Notes: generated from the sequence alone by a model not told the origin. DNA of 5,278 nucleotides from Schleiferiaceae bacterium (GCA_023260615.1 JALQUY010000102.1:1-5278), one strand, 5' to 3'. Shown: positions 1 to 5,278, counted from the first letter of the stretch. Numbers and translations are program-made.

Positions 1-141
1 ATCCTGCAATGGGCCAGTTTGGACCAAAAAGTCCCGGCCACAGCCCCCATGCGGGTCCGTTTGGCCGATGGACGCATATTTATCTTGTGGGTGGAGGCCC
101 TGCCCCGACTCGATGGGGAGGTGGATTGTGTTGTCACAGCG
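1..141 (+). other. Open frame upstream of the kinase, in the same frame; possible N-terminal extension or fused domain
   Basis: The kinase reading frame has no stop between the window edge and the ATG at 142, so translation could begin beyond the window. The 47 codons read plausibly as protein. The segment with RLADGR, LWVEALPRLDGEV and CVVTAM faintly recalls the last strands of a PAS-type fold, but this is only a visual resemblance. The other two plus frames are also open here until about 222-230, so an absent stop is weak evidence in this GC-rich DNA, and neither of those frames reads like a protein end. The segment could be the tail of a larger fusion protein, a short N-terminal extension (TTG at 19, ATG at 49), or non-coding. 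I prefer the start at 142 because it gives the family's usual length. Confidence 0.3.
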
Positions 142-687
142 ATGGAACAACCCGCCCATGCTCGCGTCGTGCTCACAGGGCCGGAGTCGTCTGGGAAAAG
201 TACCCTATCGCACGACCTGTCTGAGGCCTTGAATCAACCTTTTGCTGCGGAAGCAGCGCGCGCCTACCTCGCTGAAAAGCCCTTCCGAGGGATGGAAGAC
301 CTGCTGGCGATCCACCGCGCTCAGCGGCAGGCTTCGGAGGAGCTGGCCTCCCGGTACCCAGGGGGAAGTGCGGATTCTATGTCGGTCACCATAGAGGATA
401 CGGATGCGTTGACGACGTGGATTTGGGCCGAGGAGAAATTTGGTAACGTGCCAGAAGAAATTCGAGCCGATTTTGGGCAGCACCCACCCATGCTCTACCT
501 ACTATGTCATCCTGAGATTCCCTGGGAACCCGATCCATTGCGGGAAAATCCGACGGACCGAGACCGGCTGTTTGACCGCCATGTAGCCTTACTGGAAGCC
601 CATGGCCATCCCTATGTGGTGCTTCGCGGGGACCGGTCGGAGCGCCTGGCGGAAGCGTTAAAGGTTCTCCATGCCTGGGGTATTTAA
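142..687 (+). CDS. NadR-like AAA-family ATPase / ribosylnicotinamide kinase-type P-loop kinase
   Basis: This 181-residue cytoplasmic P-loop protein belongs to the family resembling the kinase domain of NadR. Walker A is GPESSGKST at residues 13-21. It is followed by the family's AEAARAYL segment (36-43, equivalent to the PEYAREYL seen in relatives), DTD with TTWIW just after it (86-95), and the hallmark PWEPDPLRENP (127-137) before a C-terminal helix that closes the nucleotide fold. The NadR kinase domain phosphorylates nicotinamide riboside to NMN. Stand-alone members often accompany PnuC-type vitamin carriers in Bacteroidota and are thought to trap the imported compound. Here the next gene is a TPP-controlled receptor, so thiamine is a possible alternative substrate by inference. 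The gene lies before the TPP riboswitch and is not controlled by it. The ATG at 142 places Walker A about 12 residues in, as in relatives. The adenylyltransferase domain of full NadR is not seen in this window, although the frame stays open upstream. Family is confident, substrate is not. Confidence 0.85.
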   Translation: MEQPAHARVVLTGPESSGKSTLSHDLSEALNQPFAAEAARAYLAEKPFRGMEDLLAIHRAQRQASEELASRYPGGSADSMSVTIEDTDALTTWIWAEEKFGNVPEEIRADFGQHPPMLYLLCHPEIPWEPDPLRENPTDRDRLFDRHVALLEAHGHPYVVLRGDRSERLAEALKVLHAWGI

Positions 688-860
688 GGGAAAAGGTAAA
701 AGAGTTTAAGGGTAGAAGGGTTGAAGCAATTGCCTCAGCGCATAGCGCGCGCTTTCTAGCCCTCTAGCGTGAGAGCGCAGCACGAACCCCTAAGCGCGAG
801 AGCGCAGCACGAACCCCTTTACCCTTTAACCCTTAAACCCTTTAGCACTTAAACTTTCCC
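684..860. repeat. Composite intergenic repeat element, copy A
   Basis: This non-coding stretch begins on the TAA stop of the kinase and ends just before the promoter of the receptor. Its ends form an imperfect inverted repeat: 705-722 matches the reverse complement of 820-837 at 15 of 18 positions, and GGGAAA at 688 faces TTTCCC at 855-860. Between the arms are a GCGC-rich block (736-761) and two tandem 26-bp units. Two blocks recur after the receptor gene: 695-710 matches 3446-3461 at 15 of 16, and 736-761 matches 3481-3506 at 22 of 26. It is therefore a dispersed repeat rather than unique spacer. It has no room for a transposase. As RNA it could fold into a long hairpin that ends or protects the upstream transcript, which is inference. 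Confidence 0.6.
766..818. repeat. Two tandem 26-bp direct repeats
   Basis: Copy 1 (766-791) and copy 2 (793-818) differ only at one base (T770 versus C797) and are separated by a single A. The core is GAGAGCGCAGCACGAACCCC. A degenerate version of the core appears at 3510-3530. The near identity suggests a recent duplication or slippage event within the larger intergenic element. Confidence 0.85.
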
Positions 861-868
861 TACATTTG
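861..868 (+). promoter_or_regulatory. Bacteroidota-type promoter -7 box (TACATTTG) for the TPP-controlled receptor
   Basis: TACATTTG matches the TAnnTTTG -7 consensus used by the primary sigma factor of Bacteroidota at every fixed position. Transcription would begin about 873-876, right at the 5' side of the TPP aptamer, which is where a riboswitch leader should start. No clear -33 TTTG is seen; TTTA at 841-844 is the nearest candidate, at a short spacing of 16. Position relative to the aptamer is the strongest support. Confidence 0.65.
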
Positions 869-869
869 T

Positions 870-943
870 CCCACACAGGGGTGCCGGATTCGGCTGAGAT
901 GATACCCTACGAACCTGGGCAGGTTATGCTGCCAAGGAAGTGG
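870..943 (+). promoter_or_regulatory. TPP riboswitch aptamer (THI element)
   Basis: The conserved THI-box parts occur in order: GGGGTGCC (878-885), CTGAGAT (894-900), ATACCC (902-907), GAACCTG (911-917), then the 3' AAGGAAGTGG. Helices can be drawn by hand: P1 CCAC 871-874 with GTGG 940-943; P2 GGGT 879-882 with ACCC 904-907; P3 GCCG 883-886 with CGGC 891-894, closing a GATT loop; P4 CCT 914-916 with AGG 935-937; P5 GGCAG 918-922 with CTGCC 929-933 around a GTTATG loop. The CTGAGA arm recognises the pyrimidine of thiamine pyrophosphate, and the P4/P5 arm binds the pyrophosphate. It lies 62 bases before the receptor start codon and is expected to repress the receptor when TPP is abundant. Confidence 0.95.
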
Positions 944-947
944 AAAA

Positions 948-1005
948 GCCCGTTTGGGCCGCCTAGATCAGGCACCTCGCTGTGTAACCTTAAAACCCAG
1001 CGAGT
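948..1005 (+). promoter_or_regulatory. Riboswitch expression platform with a start-codon-adjacent sequestering stem
   Basis: Three hairpins can form in series between aptamer and AUG: GCCC 948-951 with GGGC 956-959; GCCT 961-964 with AGGC 970-973; and a perfect 7-bp stem, CTCGCTG 976-982 with CAGCGAG 998-1004, ending one base before the AUG at 1006. No U-tract follows any of them, so a transcription terminator is unlikely. GGCACCTC at 971-978 can instead pair with GGGGTGCC 878-885 of the aptamer (8 pairs, one G-U), which would open the last stem. This suggests that TPP binding frees 971-982 to hide the start region, and that low TPP exposes it. The pairings are seen; the mechanism is inferred. 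Confidence 0.6.
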
Positions 1006-3357
1006 ATGAAAACCGCCGCATTTGCTCTCCTGACTTTTAGCGCTTTGACGCTGCAAGCACAACTTCTTGACACGGCATCATTGCCCAAAGTTTCCCTGCC
1101 CAGCGTGGAACTTTTGGAGGTTCGCGCCTCGGAGCGCACGCCGATGACGGCGAAGACTATCACCATTACGAGTATTGATGAACGTAGTTTTTCTAAAAGC
1201 TACCTCTCCAATATGAATACGGGGCAGGACATTCCCTATGTGCTGCAATTTTTGCCTTCCATGACGCAGTCGTCGGATGCAGGTACGGGGATGGGCTACA
1301 CGTACTTGCGTATGCGCGGAATGGACCAAACGCGCATCAACGTCACCATCAACGGGGCGCCGGTGAATGACCCGGAGTCGCACGGGGTATTTTGGGTGAA
1401 TACGCCGGATTTGACGACTTCCTTGAACAGTGTGCAGATTCAGCGCGGGGTGGGTACTTCGACCGTGGGTGCGGGGGCCTTTGGTGGATCGATTTCCATG
1501 GAAGTGGGCGTCCCCAACCAAAAGGCTTCCACGCAGCTGACTTTGGGGGCAGGTTATTTTGGGAGCAGCCGCGCGTCGGTGGTGATGCATTCGGGCGCGG
1601 TGGGCTTCAAGGGCCAAAAAGACAAGCCCTTTACCTTCATGGGCCGCTATTCCAGCCTGCAGAGCGCGGGCTTCATTGACCGCTCGGCGGTGGATTTGAC
1701 GTCGTATTTGATTTCGGGCCAAGCGCGATTCAAAGACGGGTATGTGCGTTTGGTGCATTTCAGCGGCGAAGAGCGGACGCAGCAAGCCTGGTGGGGCATT
1801 CCGGAGGCGAAGTACCGCGGCGACGCACAAGGCGTGGAGGATTACATCGCGCGGAACTACTTGGATTCGGCCGATGCGGACAATTTGCGACGTTCGGGTA
1901 ACCGCACCTACAACTACTACCGCTACCCGAATGAAATCGACCAGTACCGCCAAGCGCACACGCAGTTTATCACCAAGGTCTACCTGCCACGCAACTGGGA
2001 TTTGAACATCACCACCTACTTCGTGAGCGGAAAAGGCTACTTTGAGCAGTACCGCGCCGGCGATGCGTTTGCCGATTACGGCCTGGAAAATCCGGTCATC
2101 AACGGGGATACGGTATTCACCACCGACCTCATTCGCCAGCGCTGGTTGGACAACTTCATGATTGGCACCAACGCGTCTTTGGTGAAGCAAGTGGGCGATC
2201 GCAAATACGTCCTGGGGGGCTTCTGGAACGGCTACCTCGGCGATCACTTTGGCACCTTGCCATGGATGCGCATCAATCCCCTTCCGAGCATTGGGACAAC
2301 CTACAATTTTTGGCTGGACCGTGAGGACTTCCAGGGCGCCAACGAGTACCGCTACTACGAGGCGGTGGGCGATAAAATGGACGTGACCGGCTATGCGAAG
2401 GCCGAAATTCCCTTCGGTCCCTTTGTGGCCTATGGCGATTTGCAGGTCCGAAATGTGGCCTACTACATCTACGGCCTCGGCGACGATCAGGCACGTTTGG
2501 ATTTGGGCTACAATCAACTCTTTTTCAACCCGAAAGCCGGCCTCGACTGGCAGCACGTCGCGGACAACAAAGCCATTCACCGCGTCTACCTTTCGGGCGC
2601 GATCGCCAACCGCGAACCCAACCGAAACGACTTTGTCGACCGCCGCGACCTCGAAGCCCCCAAGGCCGAAAGCCTCTTTGACCTCGAAACCGGCTACATC
2701 CTCGCGGGCCCCACCTACCGCCTCGAAGCCACCGGCTACGCCATGGAATACAAAGACCAGCTCGTTCCCACCGGCGCCCTCAACGACGTCGGCGCCCTCC
2801 TACGCACCAACGTGGACCGAAGCTTCCGCCGTGGCATCGAGCTCGCCGCCGAAAGCAAAATGGGCCAACACTGGAGCCTCTTTGCGAACACTACGTTCAG
2901 CACCAACCGCATCGCTGCATTTGAAGAGGTGCTCTACGACTACCTCGATTACTCTGAAGTTAAAACGTTGTACACCAACACCCCCATTGCGTTCTCCCCC
3001 GCATTCATGGGAAATGCCATCCTCAAATATGTGTGGATCGCCGATGCGATGGATCCTCAGGAGCCGCAGGCCTATGTGGCCCTTCGCGCCAAGACGGTTG
3101 GACGCCAATTTTTGGACAATACGGGGCAGCAGTCGCGCAGTTTAGACCCCTACCAAACGTTTGACCTGCAGTTCAGTGCTCCCGCCACCTGGGGGACCAT
3201 CAAAGTGGACTTCCTCAATGTCTTAAACGCCCAGTATGCGCCGAACGGTTACACGTGGGGTTACCTCTACGGCGGTCAACGCACCGACGAAAACTTCTAC
3301 TATCCCATGGCCGGCCGAATGGTGATGCTGACCTATACGTTGGGGTTGGAGGGCTAA
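1006..3357 (+). CDS. TonB-dependent outer-membrane receptor, TPP-riboswitch controlled, probable thiamine importer
   Basis: This 783-residue protein is an outer-membrane beta-barrel that uses TonB-ExbBD energy to import a ligand into the periplasm. Residues 1-18 form a Sec signal peptide with likely cleavage at LQA|Q. A TonB-box-like stretch (VELLEVRA, 34-41) precedes the plug at about 50-170, with LRMRGMDQTRINVTINGAPV (101-120), NDPESHGVFWVNTPDL (121-136), IQRGVGTSTVGAGAFGG (145-161). The remainder is rich in alternating aromatic strands, as expected of a 22-stranded barrel, and ends in a strand (MVMLTYTL). Length is normal. The carboxypeptidase-like regulatory domain common at the N-terminus of Bacteroidota receptors is absent. 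The TPP riboswitch directly upstream is the main evidence for thiamine or thiamine phosphates as ligand; the protein sequence itself does not show specificity. No SusD-like partner follows. The ATG at 1006 gives the signal peptide and fits the leader. Codon choice shifts within about 2550-2860. Confidence 0.93.
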   Translation: MKTAAFALLTFSALTLQAQLLDTASLPKVSLPSVELLEVRASERTPMTAKTITITSIDERSFSKSYLSNMNTGQDIPYVLQFLPSMTQSSDAGTGMGYTYLRMRGMDQTRINVTINGAPVNDPESHGVFWVNTPDLTTSLNSVQIQRGVGTSTVGAGAFGGSISMEVGVPNQKASTQLTLGAGYFGSSRASVVMHSGAVGFKGQKDKPFTFMGRYSSLQSAGFIDRSAVDLTSYLISGQARFKDGYVRLVHFSGEERTQQAWWGIPEAKYRGDAQGVEDYIARNYLDSADADNLRRSGNRTYNYYRYPNEIDQYRQAHTQFITKVYLPRNWDLNITTYFVSGKGYFEQYRAGDAFADYGLENPVINGDTVFTTDLIRQRWLDNFMIGTNASLVKQVGDRKYVLGGFWNGYLGDHFGTLPWMRINPLPSIGTTYNFWLDREDFQGANEYRYYEAVGDKMDVTGYAKAEIPFGPFVAYGDLQVRNVAYYIYGLGDDQARLDLGYNQLFFNPKAGLDWQHVADNKAIHRVYLSGAIANREPNRNDFVDRRDLEAPKAESLFDLETGYILAGPTYRLEATGYAMEYKDQLVPTGALNDVGALLRTNVDRSFRRGIELAAESKMGQHWSLFANTTFSTNRIAAFEEVLYDYLDYSEVKTLYTNTPIAFSPAFMGNAILKYVWIADAMDPQEPQAYVALRAKTVGRQFLDNTGQQSRSLDPYQTFDLQFSAPATWGTIKVDFLNVLNAQYAPNGYTWGYLYGGQRTDENFYYPMAGRMVMLTYTLGLEG

Positions 3358-3360
3358 GGA

Positions 3361-3427
3361 GCGCCTTCGGCGCGCTAGGGAGCTAGAGCTTGGCAAATCA
3401 AGGGAAAGTCCCGGCGCGCAGCGAAGG
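3361..3427. other. Structured convergent intergenic segment, possible bidirectional terminator
   Basis: The segment lies between the convergent receptor and ribF genes. CCTTCG 3364-3369 can pair with CGAAGG 3422-3427, and GCGCGC 3370-3375 with GCGCGC 3414-3419, giving 12 pairs with a 2-base bulge (3420-3421). Inside is a GGGA/TCCC hairpin (3402-3412) and an AGCTAGAGCT palindrome (3381-3390). A competing local hairpin pairs GCGCC 3361-3365 with GGCGC 3369-3373 three bases after the receptor stop. No T-tract follows on either strand, so a classical intrinsic terminator is not supported; transcript end protection or factor-dependent termination remain possible. Confidence 0.35.
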
Positions 3428-3440
3428 TCCACAACCAGGC

Positions 3441-3540
3441 TTAAGGGTAAAAGAGATTAAGCGTTTAAGTGAAGAGGCCACAGCGCGAAGCGCGTGCTCT
3501 CTAGCCACAGGGCGCAGCCCGTGCCTCCTGGCTCCCTAGC
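3441..3540. repeat. Intergenic repeat element, partial copy B
   Basis: This is a second, diverged copy of the element at 684-860 in the same orientation. GGTAAAAGAG and following bases (3446-3461) match 695-710 at 15 of 16, and the GCGC-rich block with TCTAGCC (3481-3506) matches 736-761 at 22 of 26. A single degenerate version of the 26-bp unit follows (about 3510-3530). The right inverted-repeat arm of copy A is missing. The end CTGGCTCCCTAGC (3528-3540) overlaps the ribF stop codon and is nearly the reverse complement of GCTAGGGAGCTAG at 3374-3386 (12 of 13). Confidence 0.55.
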
Positions 3541-4519
3541 CCCCAAGCACCCTCCTCGCCTCGTCCGCGTCTTTGGCGATTTGGGCGACCAAGGCTTCTC
3601 GGCTTGGGAAGGTGTATTCGCCCCGAAGACGCTGGATAAAATGAACGCGGATGCGCTGGCCGTAGAGATCTTGGCCTCCTTCGAGTAGATGTACTTCCAA
3701 CACAGCCAAACCAGGTTCGATGCTCGGGCGCTGGCCGTAATTGGCCACGCCTGGAAGCCCACGTGATTCCGAGGAGGCGGGCTGGTCTAAGAGATCCACG
3801 CGAACGGCATAAACCCCCTGGGCAGGAAGCAATTTATCCGGGTGAAGGCCGCCGATGTTGGCGGTGGGGAAGCCGATGGTTCGGCCGATTTGGCGTCCCT
3901 GGACCACTTCGCCGGTCACAAAATAGGGTCGAGTGAGTGCGAGGGTGGCCTTATCCATCTCACCATCCTTGAGGGCTTGTCGAATTTGGGTCGAAGAAAC
4001 GTGCATTGCTTCAATATCCAAGGCGGGAATTTCTTCCACCTCAAAGCCGTAGACGGGAGCGAATTCGCGCAAGTGCTCAAAGGAGCCTTCGCGGTTGCGA
4101 CCAAAGCGGTGATCGTGTCCGATGACGAGGCGTTTCACACCGACCTGTTCCACGAGGAGGCGGCGCACGAAGTCGATGGATTCGGTTTTAGAAAATTCGA
4201 GGGTGAAGGGCTGAACGATGAGGAAGTCCAAACCCAGGTCGGAGAGTAATTCGGCACGTTCCTCGACGGTGGTGATCAGCTCTAGTGGAAACTCCGGATG
4301 AATCAACCGACGTGGATGGGGGTCGAAGGTGATAAGCACCGATTGGCCCCCGATTTCCTTGGCAGACGCTATCAACCGCTTCAAAATGGCCTGGTGCCCT
4401 GCGTGCACACCGTCAAAGGTTCCAGTCGTTGCAACAGCAGCGGCCTGGGTCGGGAAGTCGGAAATTGCGTTGAAAGTTTGCACGAAGGGCGGGATGTTCG
4501 GCAAAGATATCGTAGCCAT
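3536..4519 (-). CDS. ribF: Bifunctional riboflavin kinase / FMN adenylyltransferase (FAD synthetase)
   Basis: This 327-residue cytoplasmic enzyme phosphorylates riboflavin to FMN and adenylates FMN to FAD. The N-terminal nucleotidyltransferase domain (about 20-185) carries TGTFDGVHAGH (32-42, the HxGH-type site), ITFDPHPR (63-70), VIGHDHRFGRNREG (132-145) and SSTQIR (175-180, the ISSTxIR-type motif). The C-terminal flavokinase domain (about 197-325) shows IGRTIGFPTANI (211-222, phosphate and metal binding), GVYAV (235-239), GVANYGQRPS (257-266), LEVHLL (274-279, with the probable catalytic E275) and the closing segment YGQRIRVHFIQRLRGE. Both activities therefore look intact and the length is normal. 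The frame is open 37 codons further upstream, but that part is antisense to the neighbouring membrane gene; the ATG at 4519 gives MATISLPNI and the right distance to the first motif. The gene converges on the receptor gene, and its TAG stop lies in a repeat. No FMN riboswitch is visible. Confidence 0.96.
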   Translation of the reverse strand: MATISLPNIPPFVQTFNAISDFPTQAAAVATTGTFDGVHAGHQAILKRLIASAKEIGGQSVLITFDPHPRRLIHPEFPLELITTVEERAELLSDLGLDFLIVQPFTLEFSKTESIDFVRRLLVEQVGVKRLVIGHDHRFGRNREGSFEHLREFAPVYGFEVEEIPALDIEAMHVSSTQIRQALKDGEMDKATLALTRPYFVTGEVVQGRQIGRTIGFPTANIGGLHPDKLLPAQGVYAVRVDLLDQPASSESRGLPGVANYGQRPSIEPGLAVLEVHLLEGGQDLYGQRIRVHFIQRLRGEYTFPSREALVAQIAKDADEARRVLGG

Positions 4520-4524
4520 CTTTG
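4517..4524 (+). promoter_or_regulatory. Weak -7-like box at the divergent ribF / membrane protein start
   Basis: CATCTTTG differs from TAnnTTTG at one fixed base. It straddles the ribF start codon and the 9-bp gap between the divergent genes. A start site about 7 bases downstream would fall almost on the ATG at 4529, giving a leaderless or nearly leaderless message. No -33 TTTG is found at suitable spacing (the nearest, 4477-4480, is too far), so this may be chance. Confidence 0.2.
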
Positions 4525-4528
4525 CATC

Positions 4529-5239
4529 ATGGTATCTGCATTTAAAAACGCTTGGGCCACTTTTGTTCAGGCGCCCCGACACTTTGGGCTTTTTGGCCTC
4601 ATGGCGTACGTGGCCGCTATGCTTGGACAATACATCCCAGTCCTTCCCTTTTTTCTATCCTATTTTGTGCTTCCTGCCCTGTACATGGGCGTGGCCATTG
4701 CCGCTGAATCGGGCGTTTCAAGCAGCTGGGGTGAAAAACCACAATTCATGGCTCTCGGTAAAGGGTTTGTGCATGCAGGCACGCTCGGGCTGATGCTGCT
4801 GTTGCAGCTCTTAGTTGGGACCTTCATTTTGGGTATGGTGGTTGCGCTATTCTTAGATGCCGACACGGCGTCCACCTTGGAGTCCATACAGCGCGAAGCG
4901 GGGGACGATCCCGAACTCCTCATGGACATGCTCCTGAACGATGTCGACTGGATGCGTTCGCGCTTCCTTGGGCTAGCTATTCTCCTATTGGGTATTGCCC
5001 TGATGGCTCTAAACATGCAAGCTTGGCACATCCGAGTTTTCGAGCACCAAAGTTTCTTTGGTTCTATTCGCCAAAGCCTTGCGCGTGGACGTCAGCAATT
5101 TGGCACCTGGGTCCTTTTTTCGCTGCTGCTCTTGGCTGTTTTCTCCCTGGACGGCGTTGCAAATGGGGTTTTACGCATGTTCACCTTCCCCCTCTTGGCT
5201 TTGACCCATTATTTCTTGTATAAAAACATGAATTCTTAA
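4529..5239 (+). CDS. Uncharacterised multi-pass inner-membrane protein
   Basis: I do not recognise a named family for this 236-residue protein. It is strongly hydrophobic, with probable membrane segments at about 19-36, 38-58, 84-109, 146-166, 192-210 and 212-231. Between the third and fourth lies an acidic loop (about 110-142: DADTAS, QREAGDDPELLMD, NDVDW). A basic segment with RQSLARGRQQ (181-190) probably faces the cytoplasm, as does the short YKNMNS tail. No catalytic motif or signal peptide is visible. It starts 9 bp from the divergent ribF start codon. The frame is open upstream to 4298, but that part is antisense to ribF and reads poorly, so the ATG at 4529 is preferred; it gives a short amphipathic N-terminus (MVSAFKNAWATF) before the first membrane segment. 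It may be a transporter-like or structural membrane protein; the context does not reveal its job. Confidence 0.8.
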   Translation: MVSAFKNAWATFVQAPRHFGLFGLMAYVAAMLGQYIPVLPFFLSYFVLPALYMGVAIAAESGVSSSWGEKPQFMALGKGFVHAGTLGLMLLLQLLVGTFILGMVVALFLDADTASTLESIQREAGDDPELLMDMLLNDVDWMRSRFLGLAILLLGIALMALNMQAWHIRVFEHQSFFGSIRQSLARGRQQFGTWVLFSLLLLAVFSLDGVANGVLRMFTFPLLALTHYFLYKNMNS

Positions 5240-5251
5240 AGGCACAAAGCG

Positions 5252-5259
5252 TACCTTTG
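5252..5259 (+). promoter_or_regulatory. Bacteroidota-type -7 box for a gene beyond the right edge
   Basis: TACCTTTG fits TAnnTTTG exactly and is followed by the C and GC-rich tail (CGGCC) often seen after such boxes. It lies 12 bases after the stop of the membrane protein, so it would start a new plus-strand transcript at about 5265 with its gene outside the window. No clear -33 TTTG is present at the usual spacing. Confidence 0.5.
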
Positions 5260-5278
5260 CGGCCGAATTCAGAAAGAA

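Noticed and set aside
9..224. A 71-codon frame at the left edge overlapping the kinase
   Set aside because: It is glycine-, proline- and arginine-rich, out of phase with the kinase, and runs through Walker A; it looks like a shadow.
766..818. Tandem 26-bp units as the start of a CRISPR array
   Set aside because: The two copies are separated by a single base, with no spacers and no cas genes nearby.
976..1004. The leader stem as an intrinsic transcription terminator
   Set aside because: No run of T follows the stem; the start codon comes one base later, which suits translational sequestering instead.
1078..2580. A 500-codon open frame on the minus strand, antisense to the receptor gene
   Set aside because: The plus-strand frame has a signal peptide, plug motifs and barrel strands. 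The antisense product is valine-, histidine- and arginine-rich with no recognisable motif, and long antisense frames are expected from GC-rich codon bias.
2393..3145. A 250-codon plus-strand frame overlapping the receptor in another phase
   Set aside because: Its product is dominated by S, P, T, A and R, typical of an out-of-phase reading of C-ending codons, and the receptor frame is intact across the region.
3842..4249. A 135-codon plus-strand frame antisense to ribF
   Set aside because: It is complementary to ribF coding sequence, whose FAD synthetase motifs are all present; there is no independent support.
4298..4528. In-frame N-terminal extension of the membrane protein
   Set aside because: It is wholly antisense to ribF, lacks hydrophobic or family-like sequence, and the ATG at 4529 gives a sensible N-terminus.

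Overview
The window looks like a piece of a Bacteroidota chromosome, probably from a GC-rich member of Flavobacteriales; the genus cannot be named from sequence alone. Three things point there. Promoter -7 boxes of the TAnnTTTG type sit before the riboswitch (861-868) and at the right edge (5252-5259). No start codon has a convincing Shine-Dalgarno sequence. A TPP riboswitch drives a TonB-dependent receptor, as is usual for vitamin uptake in this phylum.

Layout, left to right. Positions 142-687 (+) encode a NadR-like small-molecule kinase whose frame stays open to the left edge. Positions 684-860 hold a repetitive, inverted-repeat-bounded intergenic element. A promoter follows, then a TPP riboswitch aptamer (about 870-943) and a stretch of hairpins ending at the start codon of an outer-membrane TonB-dependent receptor (1006-3357, +). 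A structured convergent intergenic region follows (3358-3535), with a partial second copy of the repeat. Next is ribF on the minus strand (3536-4519), encoding the bifunctional riboflavin kinase/FAD synthetase. Only 9 bp from its start codon begins an uncharacterised multi-pass membrane protein on the plus strand (4529-5239). The window ends with a promoter-like box for a gene beyond the edge.

The common theme is cofactor metabolism. The receptor very likely imports thiamine or its phosphates across the outer membrane and is shut off when cellular TPP is high. The NadR-like kinase is of the type found beside PnuC/PnuT-like carriers, and could trap an imported vitamin by phosphorylation, either nicotinamide riboside or, by inference from context, thiamine. 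RibF makes FMN and FAD. No inner-membrane vitamin carrier and no thiamine biosynthesis gene lies inside the window.

The most notable structure is a readable switch in the receptor leader. Bases 878-885 of the aptamer can pair with 971-978. That pairing conflicts with a perfect 7-bp stem (976-982/998-1004) lying next to the AUG, which suggests translational control by TPP. I found no CRISPR array, tRNA, rRNA, transposase or clearly new defence system.
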